Positions 23,692-28,390 of a stretch of DNA of 28,390 bases are shown here, piece after piece. Source of the DNA: Verrucomicrobiota bacterium (GTDB lineage: Bacteria > Verrucomicrobiota > Verrucomicrobiia > Opitutales > Opitutaceae). The notes under the pieces are model-generated. The model was given only the letters and a program-made list of their open reading frames with translations. It was not told the origin of the DNA and made no database searches. The stretch lies in assembly GCA_023426435.1 (NCBI GenBank), contig JAFAAS010000161.1, forward strand, positions 1-28,390. The letters are read 5' to 3'. How positions within the stretch are numbered: the stretch's first letter is position 1; each line of letters starts with the position of its first letter. Both the position numbers and the translations under genes were made by a program.

Positions 23692-24489
23692 ATGAAACTC
23701 CTATCGCGACGCCTCGCGTGCGTATTCCTCGCGGCCTTCTTCGCTTTTGCTCCCGTCGTCGTCCGCGCCGCGGAACAAACTGAAAAATACACCTTCGTCA
23801 TCGTTCATGGCGCGACCGCCGGCGGCTACGAATGGAAGGAGACCGGCAAGTATCTCCTCGAAAACGGCCACACCGTCTATCGCGTCACGCTCACCGCGTT
23901 GGGCGAGCGATCGCACCTCAGCGCAGAAGGCGTCAATCTCACGACGCACATCAACGATGTCGTGAACACGATCCTCTTCGAAGATCTGCACGACGTGGTC
24001 CTCACCGGCCACAGCTACGGTGGACGCGTCGTCACGGGCGTGATGAATCGTATTCCCGAACGCATCCGGCACGTAATGTTCTTCGATGCCGCGGTGCCGA
24101 ATGACGGCGAGAGCGGATTCTCCCGCCAGGGCGGTCCGCCCAAGGACCTGGTCGTCAAGAATGGCCGCCGGATGCAGTCGTGGTTGAACGAAAATCCCAC
24201 GAAGTATCCGCACAATGTCGGTCATCCGATCGGCACTTCGATGGAGCCGGTCGCCTACAACAATCCGGAAGCGTTCAAGTTGAACGTCACCTACGTGCCG
24301 TTCATCGCCGCGGGGCAGGATCCCGCCGAACGCGCTGCCCGCGACCAGAACTGGAAAAACGCCGTCGCTCGCGGTTGGACGGTTCGCACCTTTCCCGGAT
24401 CGCACACCGCCATGCTGGAAGACCCGAAAGGGCTCTCCGTCCTGATGCAGGAAGCGGTGAACGACCGAAACTCACCCGTCGCCAAGTAA
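23692..24489 (+). CDS. Secreted alpha/beta-hydrolase, paralogue of the GH43-fused domain
   Basis: This 265-residue protein has a signal peptide (about residues 1-26, 'FLAAFFAFAPVVVRAAE') and a single alpha/beta-hydrolase domain with 'FVIVHGATAGGYEWKE', nucleophile S108 in GHSYGG and a C-terminal 'GSHTAMLEDP' carrying the catalytic histidine. It belongs to the small-esterase group that includes EstC-like and methylesterase/hydroxynitrile-lyase-like enzymes. It aligns over its length with residues ~570-795 of the GH43 fusion, sharing 'FVIVHGA.AGG', 'GHTV.RVTLT', 'THI.DVVN' and 'GHSYGG'. It starts 35 bp after the GH51 stop, so it is probably co-transcribed. Although the frame is open far upstream, that part is the GH51 shadow; the ATG at 23692 begins the signal peptide. 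Substrate unknown; an ester on the xylan side chain is likely. Confidence 0.88.
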   Translation: MKLLSRRLACVFLAAFFAFAPVVVRAAEQTEKYTFVIVHGATAGGYEWKETGKYLLENGHTVYRVTLTALGERSHLSAEGVNLTTHINDVVNTILFEDLHDVVLTGHSYGGRVVTGVMNRIPERIRHVMFFDAAVPNDGESGFSRQGGPPKDLVVKNGRRMQSWLNENPTKYPHNVGHPIGTSMEPVAYNNPEAFKLNVTYVPFIAAGQDPAERAARDQNWKNAVARGWTVRTFPGSHTAMLEDPKGLSVLMQEAVNDRNSPVAK

Positions 24490-24498
24490 CGCGCTGAC

Positions 24499-24592
24499 GA
24501 ACCACGAATGACAGGAAGTCACACGATTCGGGGCCGAGGCATCCATCTGCGCCTGCTCTGGATTCGTGTGAGTTCGTGTTCCTTCGTGGTTC
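24499..24592. repeat. Long imperfect inverted repeat in the esterase gene cluster
   Basis: Arms at 24499-24529 and 24561-24592 pair at about 27 of 32 positions, beginning with GAACCACGAA and ending with TTCGTGGTTC, around a ~31-base loop. The wording (repeated TTCGTG and CACGAA) resembles dispersed intergenic repeats of Opitutus-like genomes as I remember them. It fills nearly all of the gap between the free hydrolase and the CE1-like gene. It may be a REP/MITE-like insertion, an RNA-processing hairpin or both. Confidence 0.6.
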
Positions 24593-24613
24593 AAACTTAA
24601 TTGTCCCTCTGCA

Positions 24614-25804
24614 ATGAACGCTCACCTCAAACCCCTCCTCATCGCTGCCGTGTTGTTCGCACCGGCGGCCTCGTTTGCCCAGCAGGCCAACGTGAACCTC
24701 GACTGGAATCCGCAACGGAACGCGGAAAACCTGATTCCGTTTAGCGCTCCGCTGAATTCGCCCGAGGTCCACGACGACCGCACGGTCACGTTTCGCGTGA
24801 AGGCGCCCGCAGCGCAGAAAGTCGAACTCAACGGCGCTGTATTGGTGGCAGTAGGACGCAACTGGGGCGAGACGCTGCCGTTCACCAAAGGTGAGGACGG
24901 CATTTGGACGCTCAAAATCGGACCGCTGCGTCCCGACATGTATGCTTACCTGATCCGTATCGACGGCGTCCAAGTCGCGGATCCGAGCAACACGCAGGCG
25001 GCGTTTACCGGCATGCCGCCTTATAGCCAGCTCATCGTGCATGGCGACGGTCCTGCGTATTACGATGCGCGCAATGTCCCGCACGGCGCGATCACGCGGC
25101 ACATTTATCGCTCGGACGTCACCGACGGCGAACGCGATCTCTACGTTTACACGCCGCCGGGTTACGACCGTTCGAAAACGTATCCCGTGCTCTATCTCGT
25201 CGGCGGCAGCGGCGAATTGCCGCACAACTGGATCTACGACGGACGCGTGAACTTAATCATGGACAACCTGCTCGCCGAGAAAAAGGCGGAGCCGATGGTG
25301 ATCGTGATCCCGAACAATCAAGTCGTGCATCGGAATCACCCGAAGCACGTGGAGCTCACGTTCGAAAAGTTCGAAGCCGAGCTTCGGCAGCACGTGATCC
25401 CGCTCGTCGAGCGCGAGTATTCTGTCCGGCGCGACCCGAAAGGCCGGGCGCTGTCGGGTCTTTCGATGGGTGGGCGCCATACGATGTTCGTCGGGTTCAA
25501 CTCCCTCGATCTCTTCGCGAATTTCGGCGTCCTGAGCGCGGGCGATTCCGACACCGAGAAATCGTTCGCCACCTTCCTCAATACGCCCGACGTCAACGCG
25601 AAGATCGACTATCTCTTCGTCGGTCTCGGGACGGTCGAAGCGGCGGGACGGTTCGGCGAGCGCAGCGAGAATCTCCGGCAGGCGCTCGAGAAGCATGGGA
25701 TCGAGCACGAGTATTATGTTGGCGGATACGGCGGCCACGATTGGTCGACCTGGCGGCATCTGCTCCACGAGCGTTTTCTGCCGAATCTTTGGCGCCAGCG
25801 CTGA
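24614..25804 (+). CDS. CE1-like secreted esterase with N-terminal E-set domain
   Basis: This 396-residue exported enzyme has a signal peptide (about residues 1-22, 'LLIAAVLFAPAASFAQ'). An N-terminal E-set/CBM48-like beta-sandwich follows (about 40-130, 'VTFRVKAPAAQKVELNG' then 'YAYLIRIDGV'). The C-terminal alpha/beta-hydrolase of the esterase-D/CE1 group (about 150-396) has 'RDLYVYTPPGYD', 'YPVLYLVGGSGE', nucleophile S284 in GLSMGG and H375 in 'GGHDWSTW'. This two-domain form is common among acetyl-xylan and feruloyl esterases and enterochelin-esterase-like proteins. Given the neighbouring GH43 and GH51 genes, removal of feruloyl or acetyl groups from arabinoxylan is the most likely role. It stands 124 bp after the preceding gene, across the inverted repeat, and only 13 bp before the next one. 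Confidence 0.9.
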   Translation: MNAHLKPLLIAAVLFAPAASFAQQANVNLDWNPQRNAENLIPFSAPLNSPEVHDDRTVTFRVKAPAAQKVELNGAVLVAVGRNWGETLPFTKGEDGIWTLKIGPLRPDMYAYLIRIDGVQVADPSNTQAAFTGMPPYSQLIVHGDGPAYYDARNVPHGAITRHIYRSDVTDGERDLYVYTPPGYDRSKTYPVLYLVGGSGELPHNWIYDGRVNLIMDNLLAEKKAEPMVIVIPNNQVVHRNHPKHVELTFEKFEAELRQHVIPLVEREYSVRRDPKGRALSGLSMGGRHTMFVGFNSLDLFANFGVLSAGDSDTEKSFATFLNTPDVNAKIDYLFVGLGTVEAAGRFGERSENLRQALEKHGIEHEYYVGGYGGHDWSTWRHLLHERFLPNLWRQR

Positions 25805-25817
25805 CCTTGTTCCGACC

Positions 25818-27374
25818 ATGAAGCTCAAGCCTCTCGCTCTGTTCGCGGCGGTTGCTGCGACCATGTTTGCTCAATCGCCGGCGCCTGCGCCGGTCCCGAC
25901 CGAATCCGGCCGCGTGCAAGGCGTCGTTGAAAACGATCTCACCGTTTATCGCGGCATTCCTTTCGCCGCGCCGCCTGTCGGCGAACTCCGCTGGCGCGCG
26001 CCGCAGCCGGCGGCGAAATGGGACGGCGTGCGCGAAACCGTCGCGTTTGCGCCCGATCCTTATCAAGGCGACGGCAAGGGGCACGTGAGCGAGGACTGCC
26101 TTTACTTGAATATCTGGACGCCTGCGAAGTCGGCGGACGAGCGCGTGCCAGTGCTCGTTTGGATCTATGGCGGCGGATTTTCGTTCGGCTCGAATTCGAC
26201 GCCCACGCACAATGGCGAGCATCTCGCGCGCAAAGGCGTCGTGCTGGTCACCATCAATTATCGCGTCGGCCCGCTGGGATTCCTCGCGCATCCGGAGCTG
26301 AGCGCCGAATCGCCGCACAAGGTTTCCGGCAACTATGGCTTGCAGGACATGATCGCGGGTCTGCGCTGGGTGAAGAACAACATCGCGGCGTTCGGCGGCG
26401 ATCCGGACCGCGTAACGATCTTCGGGGAATCCGCCGGAGGCATCGCGGTGAGCATGCTCTGCGCGTCTCCGGAGGCGAAAGGACTCTTTCACGGCGCGAT
26501 TTCGCAAAGCGGCGGCTCGTTCGGGCCGACGCGTCCGACGACTTATCCCGGGGAAAACATGCGGACGCTCGCGCAGGCCGAACAATCCGGCGTGGCGTAT
26601 GTGCAGAAGGCCGGCGTGGCGTCGATCGCGGAGCTGCGCAAAGTGGCGCCGGACAAGTTGCCGGCCGGGTGGGGGAGTGGCGCGGCGTGGCCGATCGTCG
26701 ACGGATGGATCATTCCCGATGACCAGCACAAGCTGTATTCGGCGGGGAATTATAACGACGTGCCGATTCTCGTCGGCTACAACTCCGACGAAGGCCTGAG
26801 CTTTGCGCGCGACAAAGACGCGGCGGAATACGCGGCCAACGTGAAGAAGCGCTACGGCCCGTTCGCCGGGCGATTGATGGCGGCGTATCCACCGGACGGT
26901 GATCGCGTGACGAAGACCGCGCGCGATCTCATGCGCGATGCGGCGTTTGGCTGGCAGACCTGGAGCTGGGCGAGACTGCAGGCGCGCACGGGGAAATCTG
27001 ACGTGTTCTACTATTATTTCGACCAGCATCCCGAGCGCGCGCCCGGCTCGCCGCAGTCCGATCACGGCATGCCGCATGGCGTGGACGTGCCGTATGTTTT
27101 TCAAACGCTCGAGCGCGACAAAGCGGAAATCACCGCGGACGACCTCGCGATGTCGGAGATCGTTGCGACTTACTGGACAAACTTCGCGAAGCGTGCCGAT
27201 CCGAATGGCCCTGGCGTGCCGGTGTGGCCGCGATTCACCGAGCGCGACGGAAAGGTGATGCATTTCCGCAACGGTGCGTTCGTCGGTGCCCTGCCGAGTG
27301 AGAAGAGTCTCGAAGTGCTCGACGAGTATTTCGCTTGGCGCCGCACGCCGGAAGGCGCGGCCTGGGCGGATTGA
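25818..27374 (+). CDS. Type-B carboxylesterase, secreted
   Basis: This 518-residue enzyme belongs to the cholinesterase-like carboxylesterase family. A signal peptide (about residues 1-18, 'LALFAAVAATMFAQ') is followed by the family's N-terminal 'YRGIPFAAPPVGELRW'. The motif 'SEDCLYLNIWTP' and oxyanion 'IYGGGFSFGS' come next. The triad is S205 in GESAGG, E325 in 'YNSDEGLSF' and H420 in 'MPHGVDVPYVF'. Length is usual. The ATG at 25818, 13 bp after the previous stop, starts the signal peptide; the longer open frame upstream overlaps the CE1-like gene and is spurious. Some fungal-type feruloyl and glucuronoyl-like esterases fall in this family, so a role in de-esterifying arabinoxylan is plausible, but generic carboxylesterases share the same motifs. 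Confidence 0.93.
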   Translation: MKLKPLALFAAVAATMFAQSPAPAPVPTESGRVQGVVENDLTVYRGIPFAAPPVGELRWRAPQPAAKWDGVRETVAFAPDPYQGDGKGHVSEDCLYLNIWTPAKSADERVPVLVWIYGGGFSFGSNSTPTHNGEHLARKGVVLVTINYRVGPLGFLAHPELSAESPHKVSGNYGLQDMIAGLRWVKNNIAAFGGDPDRVTIFGESAGGIAVSMLCASPEAKGLFHGAISQSGGSFGPTRPTTYPGENMRTLAQAEQSGVAYVQKAGVASIAELRKVAPDKLPAGWGSGAAWPIVDGWIIPDDQHKLYSAGNYNDVPILVGYNSDEGLSFARDKDAAEYAANVKKRYGPFAGRLMAAYPPDGDRVTKTARDLMRDAAFGWQTWSWARLQARTGKSDVFYYYFDQHPERAPGSPQSDHGMPHGVDVPYVFQTLERDKAEITADDLAMSEIVATYWTNFAKRADPNGPGVPVWPRFTERDGKVMHFRNGAFVGALPSEKSLEVLDEYFAWRRTPEGAAWAD

Positions 27375-27475
27375 GCGCCGATGAGAACCGCGATTTGCCG
27401 CTCAAGCCTCCTGCCGCCGATAGCGCGTCGACGCGAATTCTAGACTCCGCCACGAACTTACATCAGAGTGCGAGC

Positions 27476-28267
27476 ATGACGTTTTTGCGTGCCGCTTCCG
27501 CGTTTCTCGTGGTCGGGCTGACCATCGGAGTGCCGGCTGCCGCCGGGTTCAGCCTGTTTTCGAATACGTGGGGCGATGTGATCGTGGCGACGGACACGAC
27601 GCCGGAAGGACGCAAGCTGGAACCGCCGAGTCCGGATCGTCCGGTCTATTATCTCGGTCGTTCTCTTGGAGCGAAGCTGGGGTCGTTGCGTGGGGATAAG
27701 CTGCCCGACGAGGAGGAGATGACCCGTTTCGTGGCGAAGGTGCTCGCGAAGCAAGGGTATCGCGGCGCGCGCCCGGGGGTGAATGAACCGACGCTCTATC
27801 TCGTCGTGCAATGGGGCTATCTTCAGCCCTCCAGCGGCGATCTCTTGTGGTTCCTCGGCTATAATCCCGATCAGGATATCGCAGCGCCGAGTTTTCCCGG
27901 CCTGCTTGGACCCGAAGTGTGGCGCCGAGGTTTTCGTTCGCGCACGATCCAAGCGGTGCTCGATGGCGCGACCAGTGCGAACTACGGGATCATCGTGACG
28001 GCGTTCGACTACAAATCGGCGAGCACGCCCGAGCCGGTCATCTATTGGCAAACGCGCATCGCGCTCCCCGCGAATGGGAAATCGATGGCGGCGGCGCTCC
28101 CGGCGATGCTGGTGGCGGCCGGCCCGCAGATTGGGCGGATGTCCGAGTCTCCCGTGTTACTCAACGCCGACGAGGCCCGGCAAGGCGTGGTCGAGATGGG
28201 CGATCTCGAGGTGCTCGGTTTCGAACCGGGTCACGCACCGCAAGATACCCGACCGACTCGCGACTAG
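27476..28267 (+). CDS. Exported protein of unknown function
   Basis: This 263-residue protein has a signal peptide (about residues 1-23, 'ASAFLVVGLTIGVPAAAG') and no further membrane helix. I do not recognise a family. Visible features are 'DRPVYYLGRSLGAKLGSLRG', an extended 'PTLYLVVQWGYLQPSSGDLL' and a C-terminal half with alternating beta-like segments ('NYGIIVTAFDY', 'VIYWQTRIALP'). The layout faintly recalls DUF4136-type envelope proteins, but there is no lipobox cysteine. The ATG at 27476 gives the signal peptide. It follows the carboxylesterase by 101 bp and need not belong to the enzyme operon. The stop codon TAG touches the start of an IS630-type element, so the C-terminus could have been altered by the insertion. 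Confidence 0.75.
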   Translation: MTFLRAASAFLVVGLTIGVPAAAGFSLFSNTWGDVIVATDTTPEGRKLEPPSPDRPVYYLGRSLGAKLGSLRGDKLPDEEEMTRFVAKVLAKQGYRGARPGVNEPTLYLVVQWGYLQPSSGDLLWFLGYNPDQDIAAPSFPGLLGPEVWRRGFRSRTIQAVLDGATSANYGIIVTAFDYKSASTPEPVIYWQTRIALPANGKSMAAALPAMLVAAGPQIGRMSESPVLLNADEARQGVVEMGDLEVLGFEPGHAPQDTRPTRD

Positions 28268-28390
28268 TATCCCGTAACAGCTATAATTGCGGATAGAGGC
28301 GAGTGAGTTTGATTCGTGCGTCAACCGCGGTGAAGCGCCAGTTCACCGGTGCGCCGCGAGTGTTGCGGTCGGATTGCCAGGCGGCGATTT
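28268..28390 (-). mobile_element. End of an IS630-type insertion sequence (cut by the window)
   Basis: The transposase fragment at 28281-28390 is followed by TAGCTGTTACGGGA on its own strand and then a TA dinucleotide (28268-28269), the target that IS630/Tc1-mariner elements duplicate. The outer end is therefore placed next to 28269. The other end and its inverted repeat lie outside the window, so the boundary is inferred. Confidence 0.5.
28281..28390 (-). CDS. IS630-family transposase, C-terminal fragment
   Basis: Only the last 35 codons are in the window. Read on the minus strand they give 'WQSDRNTRGAPVNWRFTAVD' followed by 'ARIKLTRLYPQL' and a TAG stop. The 'WRFT..DARIKL.RLYP' ending is, as I recall it, characteristic of one group of IS630-type DDE transposases. 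Whether the gene is intact beyond the window cannot be judged. Confidence 0.65.
   Translation of the reverse strand, partial: IAAWQSDRNTRGAPVNWRFTAVDARIKLTRLYPQL

Overview
This window looks like part of a chromosome from a GC-rich Verrucomicrobiota bacterium, most likely of the Opitutaceae. That placement rests on protein style and is an inference. The large TonB-dependent receptor has the 'VVLSPFEV' N-terminal signature frequent in that family. It occurs with a SusD-less receptor locus, a XylR-type regulator (LacI-like sensor plus AraC HTH), a giant FG-GAP/ASPIC-UnbV protein and a propeller-type sensor kinase. No rRNA, tRNA or CRISPR array was seen.

Layout. (1) 185-2673, + strand: a LysR regulator and a NhaP2-type cation/proton antiporter, flanked by two similar direct-orientation hairpin repeats (134-~193 and 2711-~2770). 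A small ORF (2785-2985) follows. (2) 2982-8974, - strand: a two-gene unit joined by an ATGA overlap. It encodes a 1187-residue secreted FG-GAP/VCBS protein with two ASPIC/UnbV-like modules and an 810-residue STT3-like (GT-C fold) membrane protein. (3) 9337-12996, + strand: a 1219-residue TonB-dependent receptor closed by a strong intrinsic terminator (13020-13051). (4) 13118-16856, - strand: a two-component pair made of a periplasmic-propeller/Y_Y_Y sensor kinase and a NarL/LuxR-type response regulator, overlapping by 26 nt. (5) 17176-18438, + strand: the XylR-type regulator, divergent from the kinase across a 319-bp region holding an 18-bp perfect palindrome. (6) 18488-27374, + strand: a run of secreted carbohydrate-active enzymes. 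These are a GH43 enzyme fused to an alpha/beta-hydrolase, a BD-FAE-like esterase, a GH51 alpha-L-arabinofuranosidase, a free paralogue of the fused hydrolase, a CE1-like esterase and a type-B carboxylesterase. (7) 27476-28390: an unknown exported protein, then the C-terminal end of an IS630-type transposase on the - strand.

The most coherent reading of regions 3-6 is a locus for debranching esterified arabinoxylan. GH43 and GH51 would remove xylose and arabinose, five alpha/beta-hydrolase domains from four families would remove acyl groups (acetyl, feruloyl or similar), the receptor would import oligosaccharides, and the two regulatory systems would sense sugar. No endo-xylanase or SusD is present in the window, so backbone cleavage would have to be encoded elsewhere. 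The substrate is inferred from enzyme families, not seen. The feature most likely to be new is the GH43-alpha/beta-hydrolase fusion with its free-standing paralogue three genes downstream.
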